From contig OZ005601.1 of assembly GCA_963930655.1 (NCBI GenBank), positions 25,482,921 to 25,546,920 on the forward strand: a stretch of DNA of 64,000 bases. Direction: 5' to 3'. Positions 27,300-39,140 of the stretch are shown piece after piece. The stretch's first letter is position 1, and each line of letters starts with the position of its first letter. The notes beneath the pieces are model-generated. The model searched no databases. It saw only the letters and a program-made list of their open reading frames with translations, and was not told where the DNA came from. This stretch comes from Myrica gale (taxonomy: Eukaryota > Streptophyta > Magnoliopsida > Fagales > Myricaceae). Made by a program: the position numbers and the translations under genes.

Positions 27300-27515
27300 G
27301 TGTTTGTCTAAACTCAAAATTTTACCAAAATTTTAACATCCTTACTTTTTCATTCTCTCTCTTTACTTTTTCTCTAATTTTTTTTTTTACTTTTTTACTT
27401 ATTTTTTCATTCTCTCTCTTACTTTTTCTCTAACTTTTTCACTTTTTTCATTCTCTCTCTTCAACCTTTTTTACCAACTCCTAAAATTTTACTAAAATTT
27501 TAACATTACAAACAC
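27300..27515. mobile_element. MITE-like insertion inside the copia gag region
   Basis: The ends GTGTTTGTCTAAACTC and ACATTACAAACAC are short inverted repeats, each followed inward by AAAATTTTAC..AAAATTTTAAC. The interior is a pyrimidine-rich array of CATTCTCTCTCTT and ACTTTTTCTCTAA units, related in flavour to the Tourist-like family here. It interrupts sequence that is otherwise continuous with copia gag, so it arrived after the copia element. Confidence 0.65.
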
Positions 27516-30500
27516 CATTACTTGGGAAACAATCTGCTAATCCTTCTCGGAATTTTGGTAATCGATCTAAAGAGAGGCCACAGTGCAGTCATTGTGGTAA
27601 TCTTGGTCATACAGTAGACAAATGTTACAAAATCATTGGTTATCCTCCTGGTTATCGCACCAAAGCTAATACCAGACCACCAGGACGTGCTGCCAACATT
27701 TTTGGATCTGATTCCAGTGGAATTCAGAATGCAGATTCTCTTTTTGAGCCGAATCCTCCTGCTGCACAATCATTGCCTTTTACTCATGAACAATGCCAAC
27801 AACTTCTCTCTTTAATCAATGCACCATCAACTACTGCTGAAAATCCTACTATGCCTGTTAATGCATCTGTTAATCAGGTGCATTCTCACAGTATTGCAGG
27901 TAGTCAAACATACTCTTCTCATTTCACAGCTTCATCATCTTATTCTTCACATCAACATGATGTTTGGATAATAGATACTGGTGCATCAGACCATATGGTC
28001 AACTCCATCAGCTTATTCACTTCAGATATAACTCCTTGCCATTCTGTAGTAAAGCTTCCAGATGGAAAATCAGCTGCTGTTTCTTTCATTGGAACCGTGT
28101 CTTTATCATCTACTCTTATCCTGAAAAATGTCCTTTGTGTTCCAAGTTTTCGTTTCAATTTAATCTCTGCTAGTAAACTGACTGCAGACTTACATTGTTG
28201 CCTTGTTTTTCTCTCTGGTTTTTGCTTGATTCAGGACCTTACCAGCTGGAAGAGGATTGGGCTGGGTAGAGAGAACAGTGGCCTATATGTGTTACAACAA
28301 CCTGTTATGGATGTCTCGGTTAATAAACCTGCTGTAATGTCTTGTTCTTCTTCCTATTTTGATATATGACATTATAGATTAGGTCATGCTTCAAATTCTC
28401 GAATCTCTGTTTTACAAGACTTGGATTCTTCTATCAAATGTTCTCCTTCTTTCTAGTGTACTACTTGTCCTTTAGCAAAACAAAAACATTTGGTTTTCAA
28501 TAAAAGTACAAGTATTGCTTCTCATCCATTTGATCTCATACATTCAGACATCTGGGCCCTTTCTCTATTCCTACATCTTCTGGTCATCGTTACTTTCTTA
28601 CTCTAGTTGATGATTGTACAAGATGTCTTTGGGTGTTTCTTATGAAACTTAAGTCTGAAACTCGACCTTTACTCAAGTCCTTCTTCACTCTAGTAAAAAC
28701 TCAGTTCAATACTAATGTTAAAGTTATTCGAACTGATAATGGACTAGAGTTTATGATGCCTGAATATTATGCTACTCTCGGCATCATTCATCAAACCACT
28801 TGTGTAGAAACTCCTCAGCAAAATGGAAGAGCTGAAAGAAAACATCAGCATCTTCTTAACATTGCTCGTGCTCTCAGATTTCAGTCAAATGTTCCTATGA
28901 ATTTTTGGGGAGATTGTATTCTTACTGCAGCCTATTTGATTAATAGGCTTCCTACTCCCATTCTACATAATCAATCTCCTTATACCTTGCTTTATGAAAC
29001 TGTATCTTCATATGCTCACCTTCGGGTGTTTGGATGTCTTTGCTATGCATCTACACTGCCTAGCCTTCGACATAAGTTTTCTGCTCGAGCTAGGAAATGC
29101 ATTTTCATTGGCTATCCCTTTGGTACAAAAGGATATCGTTTGTTTGATCTTGACACCAAATCTATCTTTGTTTCTAGGCATGTTTTTCATGAAACCTTGT
29201 TTCCATTTCATGACAAAACCTTGCTTTCTCCAGCTCCACATATTTCCACAGCACCTACAATACCTCATATTATTCCTGATATTTCTTTTTCACATTCTCC
29301 ATCAGTTTCTCTTTCTTTACCTGTTACATCAGATTCATCTTTACTGCCCGAGCATACTTCTCCTTCTTCTCCAGCAATTTTACCATCTCTAGAACATTCT
29401 TCCTCTCCAGAAATTCCACCACCTTCCATTCCTCTTAGACGTTCCATTAGAACGACATATTCCTAGTTATTTGCGTGACTATCATTGCAGGTTACTTTCT
29501 CTCAACTCTACCTCATCTTCTTCTCAGCTTGGTGCTGTTCAATCAGGTAGTTTCCATCGTCTTGATCATTTTTTGTCCTATTACCTTTCCCCTTCTCATC
29601 GTGTTTTCTCCCTTAGTTTATCTACTTTTTCTGAGCCTACCTCTTTTCATGAGGCTGTTGGCCATAACATTGGAGAGAAGCCATGTCAGCTGAAATTTCA
29701 GCTCTTAAATCAAATAATACTTGGGTGGTTACTTCACTACCTGCGGGTAAGACTCCCATTGGGTGTAAATGGGTTTATAAAGTCAAGCTTAAAGCTGATG
29801 GAACTCTTGAGCGTTATAAAGCACGCTTAGTGGCCAAAGGTTATACTCAACGTGAAGGTTTTGATTACTACGAAACCTTTTCTCCTGTGGCTAAAATTGT
29901 TTCTGTTCGTGTTGTTCTAGCATTGGCTGCCATTCACAATTGGCATCTTTCTCAACTAGATGTCAACAACGCATTTCTTCATGGGGATTTACATGAAGAA
30001 GTTTATATGTGTTTACCTCCTGGTTTTGGTAAACATGGGGAGAATGATCAGCGTGTTTGCAAGCTTCTTAAGTCCTTATATGGACTCAAACAAGCTTCAA
30101 GGCAGTGGTTTAGCAAGTTCTCTACCACCTTGATAGCTCATGGTTTTGTACAATCCACCTCAGATTACTCTTTATTCACTCGGCTGATTGGGAAGTCTTT
30201 CATTGTTCTATTAGTATATGTTGATGATATACTAATTGCTTCCAATGATTCTTTAGCCGTGGCTAATTTAAAAGAGTTTTTAGACAGCAAATTCAAGTTG
30301 AAAGACTTAGGTGCTCTCAAATATTTTCTAGGAATTGAGATTGCACGGTCTAGTGCAGGTATTACTTTGTGTCAACGAAAGTATGCATTAAACATTTTAG
30401 AAGACACGGGTATGTTGGGCAGCAAGATTTCAAAATTTCCTATGGAGCAGAATATTAAACTAAGTGTTTCAGATGATGTTCTCCTAGAAGATCCTTCGAT

Positions 30501-31180
30501 GTATAGGAGGTTGATAGGTAGACTGATCTACTTGACCATAACTCGACCTGATATATCCTATGCAGTTCAGATGTTGAGTCAATTTATGAATCAGCCAAGA
30601 GACACATTATAGAGCTGCCATTCGGGTTTTACAGTACATAAAAGGCACACCAGGGCAAGGTATTTTGCTGTCAGTAACATCTGATATTCATCTTAAAGCA
30701 TTCTCAAATTCGGATTGGGCAGGATGTGTGGATAGCAGAAGATCGATTACTGGTTTTTGTATATTTCTTGGTGAATCAATGATTTCATGGAGATCCAAGA
30801 AACAATCCACGGTTTCTAGATCAACAGTTGAAGTCGAGTACAGGTCCATGGCTTCAGTTACATGTGAAATTGTTTGGTTGATTCGATTGCTCAAAGATCT
30901 GAATCAACTACATGATAAACCTGCTCTGTTGTTTTGTGATAATCACGCAGCCTTACATATAGCTTCAAATCCGGTTTTTCATGAGAGAAAAAAACACATA
31001 GAAATAGATTGTCACATTGTAAGAGAGAAATTACAATCTGGTGTCATCAAGCCTTTACATGTGAAGACTCAACTGCAACTTGCTGATGTGTTTACAAAAG
31101 CATTAGGATATCATCAATTCAGCTCTTTAATTAGCAAGATGGGTATCTTAAATATATATGATGTTCATCTTGAGGGGGAG

Positions 31181-31382
31181 TGTGAAGAATAGAGGAATGA
31201 GCTGAAGGAAGTTGCAGATATCAGTGGTTAAAGTTTGTTAGACCACGTGTTAAATTGTACAACTGTAAAATAGTTTTTACTTTCTATTATAACAGACTTG
31301 CACGAGCTAATTAGCTCTGTATATAAACTGTATAGAATGTGAAATTAATACACGATCTTACACAAGTTATTCAAACTTGAAA
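31181..31382 (+). repeat. 3' LTR of the copia element
   Basis: 202 bp, same length as the 5' LTR, preceded by the purine-rich tract and followed by the GATTT target duplicate. Confidence 0.93.
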
Positions 31383-31563
31383 GATTTCGTTAAAGGATGG
31401 ACGAAACAGGAGCTCCACTTTCCCAATCAAAAAGAGAAGGAGAACTACAGGGAAAGGGAAGGAGGCTAGAGCTTTAAGGCAGCTGGAAAATGGTGAAGGG
31501 CAGTCGGAAGGGGGAGAGCGTTTTCGCAGAGGGGAGAGGAAAGTTCAGTAAAACCGGTCCTAC

Positions 31564-32515
31564 CTTAGTACCTAATGCAGTTTCTTAGAGTCTACAGTAC
31601 TACATTCCTTCCTCCATTCTCCGTTCTTAAAAGAGGAGGAACTCCATGAGAAGAGGGCCTCAAACCTCATTACTCGGCAAGGCGAGCGATCTACTTCTTT
31701 TATTCAAATTTGCTGGCGCATGACTCAAACTAATTTGCAAGAGTCTCGTATCCGTTGGAAAACGGTGATGGCTTCGTAGAAATTTAAAAGGAGTTCAACT
31801 TGAATTCTGCTAATTCACCAGCAAGGGAGGAGAAGAACAATTTTGGATGAGGGCAAGGATTTCCCTACAATGGCCACCATAGACCATTGAGAGACATGGG
31901 GCATGTTCGTTATAGTGAAATTTTTAGAATTTGAATCAAACCTTCTAAAATTACAATCCTAACATTACTTCTGCACGAATACCAATACAACTCATTTACA
32001 AACATCAATACAACTCAACAATTTCTATACAAATACCAATAAAATTCTAACATCACCTAAATATTCATACAATACTTAAAATTTTACTAAAACGAACATC
32101 CCATGTCTCTCAAAGCCGTTATTATCCACAAAAACCAATTAATCGCATAGGTTTACTATAGTAATGGAACTTGCTTACAGATGGTCAGGTGAGAAGAACA
32201 GCAAGTTTAGGGGATCTTTCCTACAAACAATTTTTATACAAACGGTATACTAACAACATCAAGATGAGCAGAACATTTGGGGAGGTTAACGTGGAGCATG
32301 TACTGTCAAACAGCATCAAATTATGACTCTACAGGGGGCGATAACACACAGTTTAGGGTTGGGTTAAACAATATTGAAGCACTCAAGCAGGTGAAGAAAG
32401 AACGACTATGCAAGAAACCATGAACCTACACTGGCACTATACGTTTCCTAATGAATTGGATCTGTGTTACTAGTCAGGAACATTCTTGCTCTTAGGCAAT
32501 TCATTCCTGAGATAA
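31564..32515. other. Spacer and 3' flank of the TAG glycosylase gene
   Basis: No gene seen. It contains the MITE at 31888-32115. The part after about 32120 probably includes the 3' UTR of the minus-strand glycosylase gene. Confidence 0.45.
31888..32115. mobile_element. MITE with about 35-bp inverted ends
   Basis: The left end TTGAGAGACATGGGGCATGT and the right end, reading TTGAGAGACATGGGATGTTC on the minus strand, are inverted repeats that continue inward with TTCGTT.TAGT.AAATTTT. The interior is AT-rich and non-coding. The outer boundary and target duplication are uncertain. Confidence 0.6.
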
Positions 32516-35500
32516 CTATGTATTCTCCAGAGCTTCAGTTAGTACCTGCATCTCCTGAATCTTGGGTTTCAAATCCTTTTCGAGATTTGTATTGCACTCC
32601 TGGTATCTGAAGCACGTTAAGAGATGATCATTGACAATTCCTGCCACTTGCATGAACGAATACACAACCGTGGGTCCAACACAACGGAAGCCTCTCTGCA
32701 TCAAATCCTTGCTTATGAGTTCGGCTTTTGGCGTCTTCACTGGTACTTGACGTGCATAACGAAATCCATTTCTTATTGGCTTTTTGTTCACAAAGCTCCA
32801 GCAATAGTTACTGAAGGAACCAAACTCCTGCTGAATCTGCAAGAGTGAACCATATAGATATGTATAATTTCAGAAATCTGTTCATGCAGAAAAGGCATAA
32901 CTTTTAACAATTTTGGTTCACAAATCCTCGACTCTGCAGTATAGTTTCACTGGGCGGAAATGGGAGTCAAGACAACTATTTCATCCTTATATAGCAAAAG
33001 TCAAGATTTTCACGTTTTCAACTTGACTGTTTTGCATCCAGGCAATCTTAAAATATCGGAACAAATTATATTGATTTTGGGTTGGGCAGAAAGCTGACTC
33101 TTTAGATCCAATATCCATCAACTAGAAATATCAGATATTTTATATTAACTCCCTATGCCTTGACCTGATTATTGATTACCTTAAGCATTTGTTTAGAATT
33201 CTCTACAACTGCACGGAGCTTTGGTTCAGAGAGCAACAGGCTGCCATTTACTGTCAAGGACATCAACTTTTTCTCAGTAAACTGTGCAATGGATGACAGG
33301 TCAAAATTGTCAAGAAGTTTCCTGTCAAATGATTCAAGAAGCAAACATCACATATGTTATTCGACGCAAAATTGTTAATGAACTAGCAGAGAGAGAAGAA
33401 TTTAAAAGAGAATAAAAAAAACCTGAATATATCTCTCTTATCAAGAATTGCCGGCCAGCTTAGTTCAGCTAATGCTTGTGAAAAGACAAGCAGCTCAAAC
33501 AACTTCCGGTCATCATAAACTGGAACCCCCCATTCCTCATCGTGGAAAAGAATATAATTTGGGTCTGTCAGAGAAAAAGCACCAACAAGGTGAATTCCAC
33601 TGAATTAGCCCTACTGGTATATGAAACGACAAAATTTTAACCTTAATAACTCGGGTGTGTAGGTGAATTGGATGCATGACTTAAACCCCAGAATGCAAGA
33701 GCGATTAAAGCTTCACGGAAATAAGGTCACTTATTTGAGTTCTTGAATGACTACAAAAGAGAACTACAAAAAAAAATGCACATGTGCACATGTTGATTCA
33801 TGACAAATGTGAGGAAAGAAGATTATCTGGCAGTAAACCAAAGTGAAAAAAATAAAATGGCACAATTCTGTAGCAAATAAATGCATCAGATCATCTCTTT
33901 TTCTAATCAATTTTAATGTTAGAGATGATTGTAGCTTAATAAACAGACTTGAATTACTCAAATAGAGGTTGAACTGTCCCATATGTCCTTGATAATGTTC
34001 AGCGTGTCAATTCTGCTAGCAGGGGTGAACAGTTTAGACATAGTAATCCTAGCCTGATATTCAGGAATTATAAGACTATGGGTCTGGCCTTTTCTAAAAC
34101 TGTTAAGCTTGGAAGGATCCGATAACCATTGTTCACCACCTAACAATCTTTCGTACCCAAGGGGACACATACAGCTGTTCCATAATCAAAATGAACCCAA
34201 TACTACATTATGTTCCACAAATCGGCTGGAATAGTTTCTCCAACTATTTGGATACACAATGAATATGCTAAACTCCTACTCCTACCCTTTATCAATTTCA
34301 GAAGTAAACCCTATAAGTACCATTATGGTTAGGATTTGTTCAGGCGTTGCTTGGTTTCTGCATACTGAAGCACGCTTGTGGTAAAAATTGCTGCTTATAA
34401 CTAGTTTATTAACCTTGTCTATATACTTCGCGAATTTTTTTCCGCTCCCACCAAACCAGATGGTTTTCTAAGGATATGAAAAGGTACTAACATATCAGCA
34501 ATCAATTCCCATAAAATCATATATAGCATGATGTTTCCACTTGCACTAATGACTTCGGTTTCACGTGTCAGTATCGCATAAGCCCTTAATTGGCTAAATC
34601 CCTTTAAACATTGGTAAGCAATTACAACTATGTCGGCTCTTCAATTGATGTGAGACGAATGCTATGCAAGGTGAGAGAAACACTCCCATTCGTCTTGCTT
34701 AAACAATGGAAAGTGCAAAAGCCCAAAGCAGGCTCATAGCAATTGTCACAAGTCAAAGCAAGTTTAAGCGGTGAATAATGCCAACTACTAATTAACGAAA
34801 GTTTGCCCCCCAAAAGATAAAAGAAAAAGTAATTATTGAAACGCAAATACTTCATGCTGCTTATTAAATAATGCTACTAAAAAATGAGCATTGGAAGCAC
34901 TTTGAGGGCCTGTTTTGTTTTATTACCTGAAAAAAGCGATTTTTCTTACATCAAAACAGCATGAAAATTACGTTTTAAGAAAAAAAAAATTTATTTTTAC
35001 GTTGCTGCTTTGTTTCTTCGTCCCCGTTAGAATAAAAAAGAGAGTGGACTAACAAAACCAGAAACAGAATGTTCCCAATATTGTAGTTGATAATGGCCGA
35101 ATGGCCGAAACCAGTGGCGGAGCCAGAAACCTAATTAATGGGGGGCAAACTTTTTAAGGAAAATGACAAAATTTTTTTTTTTACTACTTAATGCAAAAAA
35201 AGTCTTAAGAGTATAAATAAAAAAATTAAGGACTAAAAACACTAAAAATATTGAAATACACGTACCGTACTATTTGCTGATACTGAGAGGTGACATTAAA
35301 GATTAAATTCTTGTTGTTCAAGACACCAATAGAGCACCAACTAATCACACAAACAAAAGTATTTATATATATATATATATTCTTTCTAAAACAAAACACA
35401 TAAATAAAATAAAATATTTTCAGCAATATAACTTTTTACTTCCATAAATGAAGTACTTATTTTTGTTGCTAGAAAGGATGTGCCCTATGCTCAATAAGTC

Positions 35501-37176
35501 CTGCTGAATTTGTTGAGATATGTAAAAAGAAAACATAACACATAAATGAGAAAAATAAACAATTACTGTATTTCTATTATTCTTGAAAGAAACAATAACA
35601 AAAAGAAGCATATTGGAAAAAAAAGCCAAATTATCCAAAGTTCAAAAAGAATCCAGGTTCCAATGGCATAAAAATACTTCTCACACTTGTTATAGTTTTT
35701 TTAGTGTGACAGTACTATTGAACACGGGCTTCTCAAGAGTAGAATCTCTATCAACAATAAAATAACCCGAAATTGCAATGAGAAAATACATACTTGGTAA
35801 ATGATAATAGAAAAAAAATTTGGACAAAAAGTTCAATTCTAACATCCAAATAATTATTCTACTCCCCTTACAAAATGAGAAAACAGAAAAATCTTAGTTC
35901 AAAATGCCCATTATCTGGCTAATTAATGGCTAAAATTTTGAAGAAATAGATTTATAACTTGATCCAAACGTCACAAATTACAATGGAAAAAAGTTTCACC
36001 TTTAGATAAAGATAATTAAAAACAAGTTAATCTCATGGGCTATGAAAAATCAGACCAAAACAAACAAAAGATAGATGAAAATGAGTCTTACTTCAACTTT
36101 GGATTTTCATAAATTGTGGAGAAGTCAGACATGTAAAATTAGATGATGATAGTGACAATAAAATGATATAACCAATGATTCTCTAGTAAGTAAATATGGA
36201 CACGCAACACACTTGAATAATTGAATTATCACTTATCCAACAAGAGTACACCACTCCCTTTCTCAGTATTTGCGATATCCAAATTCTCAACCAAGTCCAA
36301 CATAAAAGGCAAAAGAACAAAAAAAAAGTAGTTCTAGAATAGTGAAAACAGTTATTTCAATGATTACAACACACAACGATTATCAGGACTCAGGAGAAGT
36401 ATATGAAATATTCGTCGCAAAATTCACGACAACGTCAACAAGTTAATGTAGGATTTCAAGTTTTGACATAAATAAATCTCTCTGTTTATTCTTTTAATTT
36501 GATTTTGAGGTATTGGGCTGCTTGGGTTTTAAGGGGGCGGGTTGATTAATCTAGGCAGGCAAGAGGGCAAGTATAATTTTTATTTGGCCAAAGGGGGCAA
36601 ACCTAATAAAAAAAAATACATGTAAAAAAAAAATTTGGGGGAGCGAACCGGGCCAATCCGCCTGTGGCCGAAACCATTTTTTATAGGAAATAGCTCTCCA
36701 AACATTAGTCGCATCCAAAGAATATAAGACAAAATAATTCAAACCTATAAGGAATACAAAGAATTTAAGCAGCAAATCATAACTTACTCACCAGAGTAAG
36801 GTGTTATCCAATCGCACCGTTTTGGCGGACCGGAAATCTTCGGGGACGACAATACGGCGGCCTCGCCACCGTCCGGAACAACCTTTGCAGGCTTAAACCC
36901 GTTGCGCTTCACCGTTCTAGGCTTCACCGCCTTTTTCGCGGACGAACAGCTAGAAGAAGAATCCGAGGAGCACGAGCTGTCAACCGAGATATTGTTCCGC
37001 ACGGCTGGTTCCAGAATTTCGGAAGCCGGCTTCCTCGGCCTCTGCGGCTTTTTTGGATGCTCAGGCTTCCTTCTAGGTTCATCGGAAACCCCAACTCTGT
37101 TACCCGCCGGACCGAGAATGGCTCGGGCTTCGGAAACTGGTTTAGCGGATAACTGAAGCTTAGTAGCCACAGACAT
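32516..37176 (-). CDS. TAG-type DNA-3-methyladenine glycosylase (HhH superfamily)
   Basis: Four exons on the minus strand: 37176-36792, 33564-33423, 33321-33180 and 32836-32516. All have GT/AG borders and matching phases; 329 residues. Residues 1-115 are a Ser/Lys/Pro-rich, basic N-terminal region that may target the nucleus or an organelle. The glycosylase domain starts KRCDWITPYSDPNYILFHDE and continues EEWGVPVYDDRKLFELL, LAELSW, VNGSLLLSEPKLRAVVENSK and RGFRCVGPTVVYSFMQVAG. The four zinc-snap positions of bacterial TAG are present: Cys121, His136, His294 and Cys298, with the same four-residue spacing of the last pair. It removes 3-methyladenine from alkylated DNA to start base excision repair. 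Intron 1 is about 3.2 kb, half of it a MULE-like insert (35113-36665). Confidence 0.92.
35113..36665. mobile_element. Non-autonomous MULE-like DNA transposon, copy 2, in TAG intron 1
   Basis: The ends AGTGGCGGAGCCAG and CCAATCCGCCTGT are imperfect inverted repeats. A 10-11 bp duplication, GGCCGAAACC(A), flanks it at 35103-35112 and 36666-36676. The left part matches copy 1 (517-1794). No transposase ORF survives. It accounts for about 1.55 kb of the first intron of the glycosylase gene. Confidence 0.7.
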
Positions 37177-39140
37177 TGCGTCAGAATAGCTTATACTTAA
37201 AAAGTTCCAACTGTTCTATCCTTAATTAGAGCTCTAAAACGACGACGGTTGTGCGACTTCTCTTTGATAATGGATTCGTTACTTACGGGTGAAGTTTCTT
37301 GACTATTTGTGGCGAGACAGTAACTCAGGCCTCAGCCTATGGATCGAGGTTGAAAATGGTGCAAAATTTTGGAGAGAATAGAAGGGAGTTCAGGTTCAGG
37401 AGCAGGAGCAGAGAGGAAGAAACAGAGGAGAGATGGAGCGGAGGCAGAGAGGACGACTGACTGTCACTGAGCAAGAGGGCGCAAAACGACGGGTGAATGG
37501 AGGTTCTTTGAGGTTTTTAAAAACGTCGGTGTAGTGGGGTAAACTACCGGTCACAGCCGGTGACAGTGCTGGCGTGTGCGTGACCTTTTACCGTTTCGGT
37601 TTCGAAAGGCAAAGTGCAATTTGGGCCAAATGCCGAATTTCCCACACCTGGTGACTTGAAATTGCAATAATGCCAGCGTCTTTGGTTCGTCTGTCTTGTT
37701 AAACTTTCTGTTGTCTCGTCGTCCCTGCAGACAAGAGCTGAGGGGGAGTAACTCGTAACGAGTGAGTTGGGTATTTATGGTATTTCAATCAGAGATAAAA
37801 GCAAAGTGGGAGCCGGTGGAATGGAATAGCGAGCGAACCTTTAGGCAACGAGTCGCATTCAGTTGGTAAGTGCAAATGGGTGCCGTGTGGCCAATAGCTT
37901 GGTGGGGAAGAAGTTTCTTTACCGTTAACAAAAAGAATCCAAAGATGCCCCAAAAGGGGAGGGTGGATGGTGGATACCTAACGGCTATACGACATGGTCA
38001 GTCCCGAAAGTTCTAATTTATGGGCTGGACTTTGAAGTTGGAAATCGGCCTTGAAGTCAGGGCCCATAGCCTCCATGAGATGGGAGGAATCACCTGGGCT
38101 AAGTTTTTTAAAATGTCCAAGTAAGTCTGACGCCTAAATAGCGTCATATGAAGAATCATAGAAGCTTTTATTTTGGTTCAAGAGCAGGATAATATTAGCT
38201 AATTAGCTAGAAAAAATAAAACTTAAGAACTAACAAAAAAATGCCATTGTCGGATAAAGGAATGGTTCGCAATTTGTTATGGTCCCCAAAACCACTAACT
38301 TCCGGTGCGATAAAGAAACTTACACACTTTCGGAGAAGGGGAATCGTTCAGAAGAATTCGGTGCTTATTCTTCTTGAACAATTAGTAGCAGGCATAAAAC
38401 TCATGGATTGGAATCTACCAGCTGTATTAATCCACTTATATATATGTCAGTTGCTTCCGGACGTCCATTCTAGTGTCAAATGTTCTTCTTTTTTCCAGTG
38501 TCAAATATTCGCTCTTGCAATATTCCTTTTGCCGGTTTACATTATCTCGTGTAAAAACAAACATAAAGTAGAAGCCAGAAAAATCTCGGGATCTATATAT
38601 ATATGTAGCAGTACCACTCCAGACTCTTGTTTGTTTTTTTAGACTACATTTACAATTTATTGGGGCAGGGAAAAAAAAGAAAGAGGAAATGGTGGAAGAC
38701 GGCAGGAGGGACTCCTCGGACTGTGACCTTTGGGGCATCAGAGAAGCGATGCACAGAGAGTGGATCTAGCTTTTCGAAGGAAGGATTTTTTTATCCATAT
38801 ATAGAGATGTTTTTTTGTGACGAAGGATAGAGTATCAGAGACATTACTCCTCATCTAATGCTAGTGGCAGTACAGTACCACAGCTTCGATTCTTACTTTT
38901 CTGAAGAGAAGTGTCTTCTTTTTGTTCTATAAATAGAGGTTTTCCTTTGGCTGTACATGCCATGCAGATTTACATTTTAGTCGTATTCTCCTTCTGCCTA
39001 AGCCATTTAGTGCTGTATTGAGACGCCAAACCTTCATTCTTTGTTCTACCTCTTGCATGCCCAGCTCTCACACTGCATAAATACTTAGAGAGTGACCAGG
39101 CGAGGGGGACTCTCCAGCCACAACCCACAAACTAACAGCC
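37177..39140. other. Shared promoter region of the divergent TAG and UGT genes
   Basis: Positions 37177-37500 are the probable 5' UTR and promoter of the glycosylase gene (minus). The rest is spacer without a recognised gene. Small open frames at 38241-38642 have no family resemblance. The UGT core promoter is near 38928. Confidence 0.45.
38928..38935 (+). promoter_or_regulatory. TATA box of the UGT gene
   Basis: TATAAATA lies 206 bases upstream of the UGT start codon, which would place transcription start near 38960 and give a leader of about 180 bases. It is a textbook plant TATA motif, but the start site itself is inferred. Confidence 0.55.

Larger units (their letters stand above)
26255..31382 (+). 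mobile_element. Ty1/copia LTR retrotransposon, structurally whole but broken
   Basis: Fossil element of 5128 bp with two 202-bp LTRs, a 5-bp target duplication GATTT (26250-26254 and 31383-31387), a primer-binding site of the initiator-Met tRNA type right after the 5' LTR, and a purine-rich tract (31172-31180) just before the 3' LTR. Parts follow copia order: gag with a CCHC knuckle (about 26528-27770), protease with the DTGASDH site (about 27970), integrase (about 28380-29450), reverse transcriptase with YVDD (about 29690-30610) and RNase H (about 30690-31190). A MITE-like insert interrupts gag (27300-27515). Coding capacity is lost through roughly half a dozen breaks. The LTRs differ at about 6 of 202 sites, suggesting insertion about one to a few million years ago. 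Confidence 0.93.
25886..31550 (-). mobile_element. Minus-oriented LINE/SINE-type insert, split by a copia element
   Basis: A 13-bp duplication, AAACCGGTCCTAC, lies at 25873-25885 and again at 31551-31563. The left end has a long T-run (a poly(A) tail on the minus strand), as in L1-type retroposition. The retroposon sequence is 25886-26249 plus 31388-31550, about 530 bases. The copia element and its target duplicate occupy the middle. The non-copia parts have no convincing ORF and look like a 3' portion of a LINE or an uncharacterised SINE. Insertion order is therefore retroposon first, copia second. Confidence 0.65.

Noticed and set aside
31383-31550. Extra copia or LTR sequence outside the 3' LTR
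   Set aside because: The LTR ends at 31382 with its target duplicate; the following sequence belongs to the older retroposon that hosts the copia element.
38241-38642. 133-codon open frame upstream of the UGT gene
   Set aside because: No family resemblance and no splice or promoter support; likely chance.
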